Shown here: piece after piece, positions 20,322-31,530 of the stretch
Layout of the letters: each line of letters opens with the position of its first letter
Numbering within the stretch: position 1 is the first letter of the stretch
NCBI GenBank assembly: GCA_011009095.1
Contig: VTPC01000402.1
Span: 80,998-144,997 of the forward strand
Reading direction: 5' to 3'
Source of the DNA: Ignelater luminosus
Taxonomy: Eukaryota > Arthropoda > Insecta > Coleoptera > Elateridae
Length of the DNA: 64,000 bases
The notes under the pieces: generated by a model
The model's database searches: none
The model's input: the letters and a program-made list of their open reading frames with translations, nothing else
Told to the model about the DNA's origin: nothing
Program-made: the position numbers and the translations under genes

Positions 20322-23300
20322 AAAAAATCCTGTGGCATCTATGTCTTCTTTCAATAAATAATAACTATGCAGAAAATTTCATCTTAACATAGTATTGTTT
20401 TCGGCATATCGAGAAAACAAGAAATTTTGAATGAAACCTTGGCACCCTGTAGAAGTGTAAAAGCAGAAGTAACAAACTTAATCTTAAGTTTGATTCAGAA
20501 ATCTACTGTATGAATATGCTTGTGGTTGATACGTTGATACTAACGAAGAGTCATATTGGCTGATATGCGGCTCCGTCCACGGCCCAGTCCGATCCGAGAT
20601 GAATAAAAAGAGTCCCGTATACTTGACAGTATTTTAGTTTTACTCAGTCTAACGAAAAGAAGAAACCTTCAGAAGATGCGATCAACCTGAACGAAAAAAG
20701 AAAAATAACATCAACGAAAGAAAAAAGAATAAGAACAAATACAAATAAAAGAAATTCTACAATAAATAAATACGCAAAGAAATGCCTCAACGTGGGCTGT
20801 CAAAATAGGGCGTCGGTAGATACTACACTGTAATTACTACTAGTTATTATTTTCAATACAAACCATAAACTTTCAAAAGAAACCCCATAATCAGTAAAGA
20901 AATTTTCAATTTTTCATGAAACGAAACAATAAATAAATATTTTGAAATACAGATAGATGCCAAAACAATCGCATAACGAGTCATTGAAAACCACAGACTG
21001 TGAGATTCTAGTTTTGCCAAATCATTGCAAGCTTTGCAAAACCACGAGCAATAATCAACAGCGTACTAAGGAATCCCGCCTTTCCTTCTACCACGCCATA
21101 AATAGTATGACCAAAGATAAAAATAACAAGCATTGACATGTAACAGGTGATCCTGATTGTAGTGTATGCTTTGAGTTCAATTAGAAAAGCCACCAAAAAG
21201 CGTACATAGCCGTTAAAAAAGAAGTTGATGACGTCATAGGTTTGTTATAGATCACTATGCATGTTACTAGTTACTACCAAAGAGCGCACTTTTAAAAATT
21301 AATGTGTCCAAGATAGAATGAAGGTGTTTTATACTCTCTGGATAAGGTGTATAACATTATTAAATACATAAAATTCTAATATTTTACATTTCAATTAACA
21401 AAACAAGGCTTTTAGGCCTTTTAAGCGTAATGTTAATAATAATACATACACAAAACATAATGTTGAGCTTAACAAATTTTATTTTCATATCAAAAGATCT
21501 CAACATTAATATAAATTTAAGTATTTAAAACGCGTGTACACAAAAACAAACATGTTTATGTATTACACATGCATACGCACCAAAAATATTTTACTTAACG
21601 ATAAAGTTAATGAAACGGTTTGTAGAACAAGCATTAATACACTAATTATTCAAATTAAGTTTAATAAATTATGAACATGTGTAGAATATCTGTATGCTTT
21701 GTAACTCGTACAACTGCATATGTATAGTAATTGGTACTTTAAAATACATAACATTTTAAGATACCTAATTTACCACGTAATTATTTACTACATTTTTTAA
21801 CTTTGAAATACTCGGTATGTATAGATTTTTTAAAATTAAACTAATTCTTTGGAATTATTCGTTACACACTTATAACCTGTTACATGTGTGGCAACTTTCG
21901 AAAAATATTTACTTTTCACCTGACAAAGCCTACAAAAGATAAGATAAATTGTGTTTAAAAAAGTACCTTATCAAAACTGCAATGTATCAAAATTAATCTT
22001 TTCTCCCTCTATAAAACAAGTTCAAATATTAAATCATCTTTGTTGACATTCTTTTATCAGAAAGTAATTGCCAGCTAAAATCAAATAACTACATAGTATT
22101 ATGTACGTGCTACATTTCAGAAAAGCAAGCGAAAAATATATAGATGAACATTTATCTTCTAAGAACTCGCATAGTAAATTGAACGTAAAAACCTCTTTTC
22201 TCTTTTCATAAACGAAACACACAATTTTTGGTTAAATTTACCCTTAAAACCGTTGAATGAAACATGGACATATGTTTCAACCCCTATTTTATAAGGGTTT
22301 TCCTTTTAGATGTAGTATATGTGTATGGTATAACTTCAGAGAGGAACTAAGCTCGAGTTATTTTTAAAGACAGATGGTAGTAGAAAATATTGACGTTAAA
22401 ACTAAATAAAAAGTCATCAATTCTTATTTTTCTTCTTTTCCGTTTTGCTATATTAAAATAAATTTTTATAACGTTCTAAATGATATCGTTTTCGATTTTA
22501 TCAATCTATCTATGTTTGTATTATTTCTTTCCATTCGCCTGTCGTAAGTTGTATAGAATGGTGAAGGTTTGCCGCTAGTAACCAGTCAGTGATTGTATAA
22601 AATATCTAATATTCATTATTATGGTGCACAACTGTTTGAATAATATATTTACAAGTCTAACGGTGACGTTGCAGTCTAGATTAAAGCTATGTTAAATTGT
22701 TCTGCGATTATGCAAATTCATATTCTATGAAGATTCTTGAATATTTTGAAACAAACCTAACTCGAGTTTATCGTTAATAAACTGTAATGGGAAAATGCCC
22801 AAAAGTATGCACAAGTCCCGTATAAGCCAGATATCGGTAGATGTTCAAGCCCATAGCTCATGTCGAAGACGGGAGTAGTTTCCGAAATAGTAAATAACCC
22901 TGGCTTTGATGATCTTACCTGAGCCTAAAACTTAGCTTTTAGCTGAAAAGCCTAAAAGAGATACCAAAAGGGCGCCAGGAGACAGTGCCACACAAAACGA
23001 TGTAATTCGTCGACCTGTCCCCACACCGACGAACACGCTGTATATAGGGTCCGCCCAAAATACCACCCTGTAGATAAACACTTCAAAATCGTGTCCGGAG
23101 ACTAAATTGTATTCTCTTTTACTTACCAAGGAACCTTTGTTGGTTCCGCAACTTAAAATAAAATAAACTTAATAAATCTCCAGCCTCTCTCTCGTTTCTC
23201 AAAACTATAAACAAAGCTTTATTCACAAAATCAAATATTATGCGGGTTGCTAGAAGCCAAGGTCCATCATCACGGCACCTATATGAGCTTATAAAACAAA

Positions 23301-25885
23301 AACAAACTCCTAGAAATAAGAACACAAAAGTTAAACTACATGAATTTATTATTATGCTTTGAAATCGAGTAAAATAAACATTCACAAAAAGATTCAAAAT
23401 GATACGGTTCATTGAAGAAATTATTACTTTACAAACATCAAATAAAAGAATGGCAATTACTACATAAAAATTAGGTCTGAAGGACCCGTCAAATAAATGC
23501 GTTTAGAAATCATTAAATCGCAAAATACTTATTGTATTAAACCCCTCTAAACAAACAAAATTGAACATGATTTAAAACTATTAATAAATTTAGAACATAT
23601 GAACTTGTATTACTTCAAACAAAAGCAAAACGTTCAAAAGATTACTATAGAATTTAAACTACCTATTGTTTTCCCTAGATTTTTCCGGAAAGAATACACT
23701 ATTAAAGATACTTTTCTAACATTAAAATAAACCAAACATTAACATTAAATACTCAAAGCATTTGAACAAAACAACATAAAAATACAAACAAATATATGTA
23801 ACATAAACAATTTTTCCTTACTCTAAATCCGGAGGTCCTTTGAGTTTCCAGCAACTTTTCCAAATACGAAAGAATTGAATTTACACTAAATTTAATTACC
23901 AGAAGGCATGGTTTCAACCCCAATAAATTTTTAAACACTTAACTTCCGCAAACACAAAACTTTAATTTTCTCAATAACGAAGAGAATACCAGATCTCTCG
24001 ATGGACACTGAAGATGGGATACTGATTCCATCAGCCAGGGAGTATGACGAAGATAGCGGAGTCAAAGAACACCAGGTACATAACGGAAAATTTCATAATG
24101 ACTAAACCAAAACTCAAGAAGAAAGTGGGACTAAATAATTTCCAAATAACTGGCTCGACACGGTTACTTCTTTACGCGATCCTTCTAATGAAGACAGGGA
24201 CGATGAGCTTGTCGTTCATCTCCACATACTAGTAAAAATACAGGTAACACCTTTCAGCATATGAATTTTTACGTTCGTCCGCACAATGATGCGTCAATAT
24301 TTTAATCCTCAAAGAGGCCTCCCTCAAGGATTAACTCAAAATGCAAATTAATGCCCATAAACCATAAACCAAATAGAAAACTAAAGCAAATTCACAGCCA
24401 CTAAAATGTCGAAATTAACCGTGCGCCACACTTAAAGATCGAAACAAAACGCGAGAAGCACCGGGTCCGCTTGGACCCGGGATGTCGCGGTGAACACCCG
24501 CATTCCACGGTGTCCAAATTTCGACTCCCCGAGAAAATCACAAAGTACCAACAAAGGCAACGGTTGGGCAAAATAGAAAAGTCAGTTACACAATGCTAAG
24601 TCTAATTAAACACGAATAGCCCATAAGAAATAAAAATTTTGCACACCTAATTTCTCTAATTTAAAACGGCCTTTTATTCGGCCGCAGATTGCTGACGATA
24701 GACCATAAAACCCTATAACACAAATAACGATTTCTAAGAAGAGCAGAGCCATACGAAGTGTTTAGTCTGCCCAGATTTACTAAAAATCACGTATTGTGAT
24801 AATTTGGACAAAGAACTATAATATCGAATTTATAAATAAAAGCCAAATATAAACTATTCTTGCAATGAAGAAACATAAAACAGATTGTTAAATGCATTTT
24901 ACTTTTAACAAAGAACTTCAAAGAAACCTTATGCAAAATGTTTGATAACCATATAAATATAGCTAAATAAATTTTAAAAACCGAAACGGAACGATAAATT
25001 CACAGTAAATGAATACATTAAAAACGAAATTTGCGGCAGAATCCAGGTGATTATGCGAAATTTCAAAATGACATTACAAAACAACAAACAAGAAAAAGGC
25101 AGAAAAGATTTCAATGGGCGTCTTTGAGCAACGTGAAATCTTTGCATTCCTGAAGTATAGGTCATCCACTATTTGGGAGGAGTGATTTTAGTATTTTTCA
25201 TAGCTAGCGGTGATCGGTCAATTCAATCAATTCTTCGCTTGGAAGGTAATGGCAATCCATTAAGCTATACTTTTCTCAGGAAATTTCCCAAAATAGAAGT
25301 GGTAACTACATTATTTCGGTTCAAAACCATCGCAGAGTAAACCAGGGCAGCATACTTGAAAAATCAGAACGGATGATCACCTTAATCTGTAGGATTTATA
25401 ACAACACAAGTATGGGACAGAAATCATCATTGTTCGTTAAAGAGTATGACACCCAAGGAAGCAAAATGATCAAAATGTCTGTCTTTGCAAATACTGATGG
25501 TGAGTCTTGTTAGGGGTTGAAACAAAGCAAAAGAGATAGTCAGTTTAGGCATTATATTTTTATAGAGATAATTAGCATGTCTTGTTCCAGAAGAGTTTTT
25601 CTCACAGAAACGAAAACGTTAAAGAAGTGCCAAGGCTGGAAACCGACACCATTAAAGAAAAGGTGTACGTCCTTTTGTTGGTCATGACACAATTCCGGTC
25701 AAATATTGAAACATTTTATTTATGTAAGCAGTCAACGAAGATGAAAGGCCTATTTATGAACATCAATGTAATCCTAATTGGTAGGCGATGGCTGTTTTGT
25801 GTTCTAGAACCTCTTTTGGACACCGAAGTGTAAAAGGAACGATGAACCAGACTAATTGCCCAATAATCAAGGATATGGGAATAAC
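20322..25885. other. 5.5-kb stretch, no confident gene
   Basis: Mostly AT-rich. Three items stand out: a GC-richer open segment at 22932-23072, an acidic open frame ending in a possible donor around 23990-24074, and GC-rich hairpins near 24461-24480 and 24667-24684. They could be pieces of a decayed retroelement or isolated exons. No long terminal repeats, primer-binding site or RT motif were found. Confidence 0.4.
24461..24480. repeat. GC-rich perfect hairpin
   Basis: CCGGGTCC and GGACCCGG pair perfectly around a GCTT loop, in a patch of CG-rich sequence (GATGTCGCGGTGAACACC follows). It looks Helitron-like in shape, but no CTAG-type end follows, so no assignment is made. Confidence 0.6.
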
Positions 25886-25888
25886 CTA

Positions 25889-25970
25889 CACGTACACACT
25901 GGCTAAATATATCAGGAACCCACACAACTTAGCTCTGATCTCTCTACTGCAGTATTCAACAACGAACTGA
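25889..25970 (+). repeat. Dispersed repeat, copy 1 (partner at 45764-45850)
   Basis: The segment ends GTATTCAACAACGAACT and contains CAC(A/G)TACAC and CAGGAA(A/C)C(A/C)CACA followed by a pyrimidine-rich stretch, in the same order as at 45764-45850. The two copies are diverged but collinear over about 80 bases. Family unknown. Confidence 0.55.
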
Positions 25971-26859
25971 CACAAAATTGAACATTTTAGGTGTTGGAGA
26001 AATTAAACCTACTGTGGAATTTTGTCGTAGCTATAAGTCAAAATATTAGTTTGTATTAATGATATCTTAACTTTCTTTTTCTAATGTTGGCTTTAACGTT
26101 CTTTTTAATGTCAAACAAATTCAAGGGCTATTTTGATAAAGAATGAATGGTTACTAGCGATGAGAATGAGACACGTCAGACAAATCAGAAAACAATGTCA
26201 CCAAGAAGATTTATTTCAGTTTTGATTGGTTTGTTATTTCAGAACAGTAATTTGGGCCATCAACAAAGCATGCTACAACAAGAAAAAAATGTCTTGGTTT
26301 ATCTTTGAAAAATGAGCTTCCAAAACACTCAGGAAATTGATTGGAGAGTAATTTATTTATCAAAAAAATCCTTGAGAGGCCAAAAACTTGGTACAAGAGC
26401 ACAACTGCAGTAGAATGTCATAAAATGATTTAAAAGCAGTTGGTAGTCTTCAGGAAGGCCGCTCTAAGTATCTTTATACCTCAGTGGAGACAGCTCGTCA
26501 CTTTTAGGGATAAACCTAAATGATACCCAAGATTAATAATAATCTTCGTTGTTCAAATTTTTGCCAGAGAAATATCTTTCACAGATTGTCGCTTAACCGG
26601 CAAGTAACCTACTTATGATGTATAATCTAAAAGGTGGCAAGCACATCAAGAGATTGATTCAATAGTTCCTAAGAATTTTTAATGCGATTAGTTGGGTTTA
26701 CAAAAAATGTCATTTTGCAAATGGTTTTGAACTCCAAAGGATCATTTTGACTTTTGAAGGTTGCTATCCTGTGGGCAAAACGTGTGACTTGCTACAAATC
26801 GTTTTCAACTGCATAGAAGAGAGTTTGATACTTCATCAATCGAATAATTAGAAATTGTA

Positions 26860-26871
26860 GGGGGGGGGGGG
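26860..26871 (+). repeat. G12 homopolymer
   Basis: Twelve consecutive G, followed by AGAAGAATG. The local sequence is otherwise AT-rich. Probably part of an old dispersed repeat. Confidence 0.85.
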
Positions 26872-27884
26872 AGAAGAATGCTGCCTTATCTCTATGGTAC
26901 ATTGTAAGCTTTTATCCACCAATAAGAAATTTGGAAACTAATTTGAATTTTTCAGCTTGAGTTCAAAGTTAGAAGGCTTTAAGTTTGCTAATTTCTTGTG
27001 CAGAATACCAAAAAGTTTTTAAAATCAGATTGTGCAACATTGCAAAAAAATTCCATGCAACTTTGTAATTGAAACCAATTATTTACACCAGCATCGCCAC
27101 ATTTTTGTTAGCTAAGAGCTTTTTTTTTATTTTACCAATTATTAAGGGTAGACTATGAAAGACTCGAAAATCCAAGTTGACTCGCAAACGATATGTCCTA
27201 CGAGGAAAATTCAATAGTGTATTTTAAAAAACAAAAAAGTATAACTCAACTGTGATATATCCTGTTTTTCAGAAACTAGGCATTTTTCAAACATTATCAC
27301 AATCCTCGTGTTCGTTTCTGTTTGATCGTGATCGGGGAGGTGCAGTTGCTAAAACTGCTGATGTTGCATAAAATGATGAAAGCAACATGAAATTTCTCTA
27401 CCATGTGAAATTAAGAAGCGACAAACATTTCTCTTCTTAATGAGGCGTCAGAATTAATTAGTATAATTTTTGTTTACTTTAACGCTCATCAAGTTTGCAG
27501 CTGAAATTTTCAGTGGTTCAATTTTTTGACCCACTGGGTCACTGTTATAATGTCAAATTGTTTGCAGCTGCAGTATAGTATGTATTAAAATTATTTCATT
27601 TCCTGTTATTAATGATTACATTTATGTAGTTTATTCCTTTCATAATATTGTTTTTTTTTTCATTTGACTGCTAACAATATACAACAATAGCATGTAATTA
27701 TTTTAAAGATCCTTGAGTGTTATGTACAGACATTATGGTTATTTAGTTAGCCATAAATAAAAAGATAAATTTCATAATTTCAGGTTGGGTTTTATAATGT
27801 GTATCGACAACTACATCAGTAAAACCCGAAGTGACAAGTGAAAAAATTATACACATTTGTTTTCTTTCTTGTCGCATTTAAAGG

Positions 27885-28290
27885 TGTCATGTCGGTAGTT
27901 TCGGGGGGTTTATCAACGGATTACAATACAATTATGCATGTGTTAGAAAAGGGGAACCCCATGTTACATTACACAGGCAAGCTAATTGTGGTGAGCACGC
28001 GATGTAATACTGCGAGGGGTTACGAGACAACCGGCCGGCCTGCCTGCTGCATTTTATACTGCTTGATAGACTATTCATTGAGTTTAAATAAATTAATGCA
28101 ATAGAAACGAACGAATGAATAGTTATTGTTGACGCGTCATTAGCGTCGGGGACAGTTGCAAATTTAAGAAATTTGCACGGGTATATTGTTGCCTTATGAA
28201 TATTCTACCACGTTTCTGTGGTTGTTAGCGTGTTTAGAAGAGGCGCGTGTATTGCAAAACAAGTGCTGTGCGCTGATGCGAAAAGAATAA
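27885..28290. promoter_or_regulatory. CpG-richer patch, possible cryptic or alternative promoter
   Basis: CG dinucleotides cluster here (for example CACGCGATG, CCGGCCGGCC, GACGCGTCATTAGCGTCGGGG, GGCGCGTG and GCGCTGATGCG) against a CG-poor background. Sequence composition is all that supports a role. No TATA box, initiator or confident exon boundary was found. A young transposon fragment not yet decayed by CpG loss would look the same. Confidence 0.25.
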
Positions 28291-30557
28291 ATTAGTAAAA
28301 CTAACGTTTTTTTTTAGAAAAAGTAGTTAATAATTTTTAATTGCAAATCACTAGAAGTTGTCACTTCAGTTTTAATTGTGTCGTTTTTATAGACTTTTTC
28401 AATTTACGATTTGATGCAGAGTGTATTAATTATTCATTGCGGTTTCTCCAGTCATTTTTAAATTGGACTTTTAAATTTTGTATCAGCAAACCTTTAAAAA
28501 TCAGAATGTCTCCCTCTAACAGACTGTCTTAATGAATTAAAATGATGTTTGAGCCGTACGTCTGCCTTTCTTTGAAAGACATCATATTCTAGCTGATATG
28601 AACTATGTTATTATTTATACCATTTTCTTTTGTTTTGGCCAACTTGGTTTTAGTTGCTTTTTTGTTACGGAAACCTTGCGAACGAAGAGTAAGAATTTTG
28701 TTGCACTTGGACTCTGCTTCACGTTCCCTCCGCGCTTCCGGTCTCTCCATATCATCATAACGACACAATTATTCTTTTTAAATTTAGTTACTAAAGATCA
28801 AATCAGCTCGTTGAGCAAGGAGAACTCTTACTTTCGAGTCGATGGATGTCCCAACTATTGATTAATAGTTATTTCCATACAGAAAGAATTCATATTTTAT
28901 TTCACAATGGAAAATTACTTGGGCGTTACCTTATGATTTTGATCCATGTGGGGTTACCCTGTCGAAGCTAATTTTAACTACTGTAATAATTTATTAAGTT
29001 ACCAAAACATATAAATATCTTTTGATACGCAATAACAATAGCAAACTGTCATTAACAAAAGAATGTAGGTTGTTTCTTGATCCAATAGCATCCACTGTTG
29101 TGGTATGATGATACGATTATTACACTGTAACTTACATGAAAGATTCTGAATGATTGTTTGAGTAATATGAATGTCATGTTCCTGATTTGGATTTTTAAAT
29201 GGACACTACTAATCGATTGCATTCATATTTGATGAAAATGCAGACTGTGGTACTAAAATAGTATTCGACAAACTAAACACGATAAGTCAAATCGGAATTT
29301 ATAAACTATGTCGTACGTCAAGGATTCCACTTTGCCTATAGCAATCTCGGGCCTGACGAAAAATATCATACTTTATCTTTTGCATATAGCTAAGTATTGT
29401 CCTTTTGAAAAGTGTTATCATCAGGAATAGATTATAAACTTTTCGGCTTCCAAAATGTTGTCGATGCCGTTTGCGATGGTAAAATTGGTTACGCTTGCAA
29501 AAAAAACTTATTTCAAAATTATGCCGTATTGAAAGACAACAAGGACAAATTCTCGAATGAGTTTTGTGTCTACTGTGGCTAACGCATTTTCATTGTGATC
29601 AATCACCCTATAATTGCAGTAGTACTCTTTCCATATTGAAGAAGACGTTTTGCGAACGAAACTTTTCCCCTCAAAATAACAAGATAAAAATTTGAAAATT
29701 GTAGTTCTAACTTTGATCGCAAAAGAATAATTCATGGCTTTTTTCTAAAATCCTCTCTTCCGGATGAATATACACTTCCTTGCAACAGTTACTCTGACAA
29801 CAGTTCTCTAGAGATATTCATATATTTGTGACAAATTCTCTGTACTTTTCGAAAGAATTATCTGCTCCAAAGTTCTCAATCGTAAAATGGTGTGGCGTTT
29901 TGATGCCGTGACAAGCTCTATGGGTCGTGTCTCTGTTTTATTGAAACTGCAAGTCTTCTAAATCGTTCTGTGTTCAAAAAAATAATGTTCAGTGGCGTCA
30001 TTATTAGTACTATCAGTTTCCATAAACTCACATAGATAAATTGTTAACTCACTGTCTCTGGATGTGTTTGAAATGTCATTTCAGGCTTCCAAAACAAAAG
30101 TACAAGGTATTGAAGTTTCTTAGCCTACTTTAAGATGCAGGTGTTCTATACTTGAGGAAAATACTTTCTTTCTTATTTTTAAGTTTCAAAAGCCTCCATA
30201 GAATTGTATTTTACAGTTGGAAAAACAATGCTCTATGGTGTTGCCCAGCTCATCGTTTCGCAAGAGTATTGAATGAAGATTGATTGTCAAGTTTAAATTT
30301 TGTTTCTCAACTGTTGAACAATTGAACATAACTTTGATATATTCCTTACTGATAGGTTTCCACTTACCTCGGAAAGAAATTCGGCTCCAACATAGTTGGT
30401 TTGGGCAAAACCACCAAACAGTGGTTTAGTAGTATGGTAGAGTCATTCAAGTTGGTAGACCAAGACACATTTATGAAATCAGATAGTTTTAGTGCTGAAG
30501 ATGTTTCTGTTGTCACTTAACTACATTGGTCATACAAAGTAATTTTTGTCAGATGTA

Positions 30558-31528
30558 CAGTGTGTTCAGCGCGATATCTCGGGAACGAATGCAGATTTTA
30601 AAATTCTGAAAACTTTGTTATAAATGTAAGGTAGGGGCACATATTTTGTGATAAAAAGTTTTTAAATTAAATGCGTCACCACCACTTAGATTTTTTAAAT
30701 GGAATACCCCACTTTTTATTTGATTTTTGGAATCTGCAACATATTTGTGATAACTTTCCTTATAAGTGCTACCAACCTATCTGGCTTACTTTTCGGGAAA
30801 ATAATAATTTTTATAAATTTAACACAAAGATGTAAAAGATTGTATTCTGTAGAGATAATAAGCAAATTCTTGTACATTTCTGGAAGGTGTACCATAGATT
30901 ACACTTTTTACATGTGCTCAAAGAAAGTAGTCTAAAGGAGTTAAATCCGGAGAACGAGTTGGCTATCTTATAGAACCATTAGTACCTATCTATCGTCTCG
31001 AAAATACCCTATTTAGATGGTCTCTTACTATGTTACTGTTATGAGCAGGTGCGCCGTCTTGTTGAAAATACATCACCTGCCTCAAATTTAAATTAACATT
31101 CTCAAGCAAAAGAGGTAGCTGATGTATTAGGATATTTCCGAGACGACTACTAATGGTTTCATAAGATGGTCAGCTACAGAAATGTAGAAGAATTTGCTTA
31201 TAATCTCTACAGAATACAATCTTTTACCTCTTGTTAAATTTATAAGAATTATTATTTTCCTGAAAAGTAAACCAGATAGGTTGGTAGCACTTATAAGGAA
31301 AGTTATCACAAATATGTTGCAAATTCCAAAAATCTAATAAAAAGTAGGGTATTCCATTAAAGAAAACTAAGTTAGGTAGCGCCACCTGGCGGTGACGCAT
31401 TTAATTTAAAAACTTTTTATCACAAAATATGTGCACCTACCTTACATTTACAACAAAGTTTTCAGAATCTTAAGATTTGCATTCGTTCCCGAGATATCGC
31501 GCTGTCCCGTTCCTCGCTGAACACACTG
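30558..31528. mobile_element. Fold-back transposon derivative with ~330-350-bp arms, DD41D family
   Basis: The element starts CAGTGTGTTCAGCGCGATAT and ends with the inverted copy. TA lies at 30556-30557 and 31529-31530. The left arm (30558 to about 30885) and right arm (about 31176-31528) pair over nearly their whole length. One indel adds GTAGCGCCACCTGG in the right arm. The ~290-bp loop carries an antisense transposase remnant. It shares CAGTGTGT ends and the same layout with 19211-20066 but differs beyond the terminus, so the two are related families, not copies. Confidence 0.9.
30882..31072 (-). pseudogene. Transposase remnant, DD41D-type mariner relative
   Basis: Reading leftward in one frame gives YFQQDGAPAHNSNIVRDHLN, then, after two in-frame stops, PTRSPDLTPLDYFL, a stop where Trp is expected, and AHVKSVIYGTP. 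The second catalytic Asp (31056-31058) and third Asp (30930-30932) are both intact, with 41 residues between them. The reading frame is preserved across the whole stretch despite three stops. The first Asp block and HTH region are deleted. The spacing matches the DD41D group described for the rosa element. Confidence 0.85.
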
Positions 31529-31530
31529 TA

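Larger units (their letters stand above)
25971..30555. other. 4.6-kb stretch without confident gene
   Basis: AT-rich, with one CpG-richer patch around 27885-28290 (annotated separately). The open frame over 27838-28104 starts at a GTG rather than an ATG and shows no domain. The other short frames are not supported. Confidence 0.45.

Noticed and set aside
21227..21234. TGACGTCA as a cAMP-response-type site
   Set aside because: An 8-bp palindrome without promoter context; occurrences are expected by chance at this scale.
21303..21325. GTGTCCAAGATAGAATG resembling the terminus of the 19211 element
   Set aside because: Only about 12 bases match, the terminal CAG is missing and no partner end or arm sequence follows.
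24461..24480. GC-rich hairpin as a Helitron 3' end
   Set aside because: No CTAG-type terminus follows, no 5' TC end was found and there is no Rep/helicase remnant.
27838..28104. 88-codon frame with a hydrophobic start
   Set aside because: Begins at GTG rather than ATG and no domain follows; kept only as part of a CpG-rich patch.
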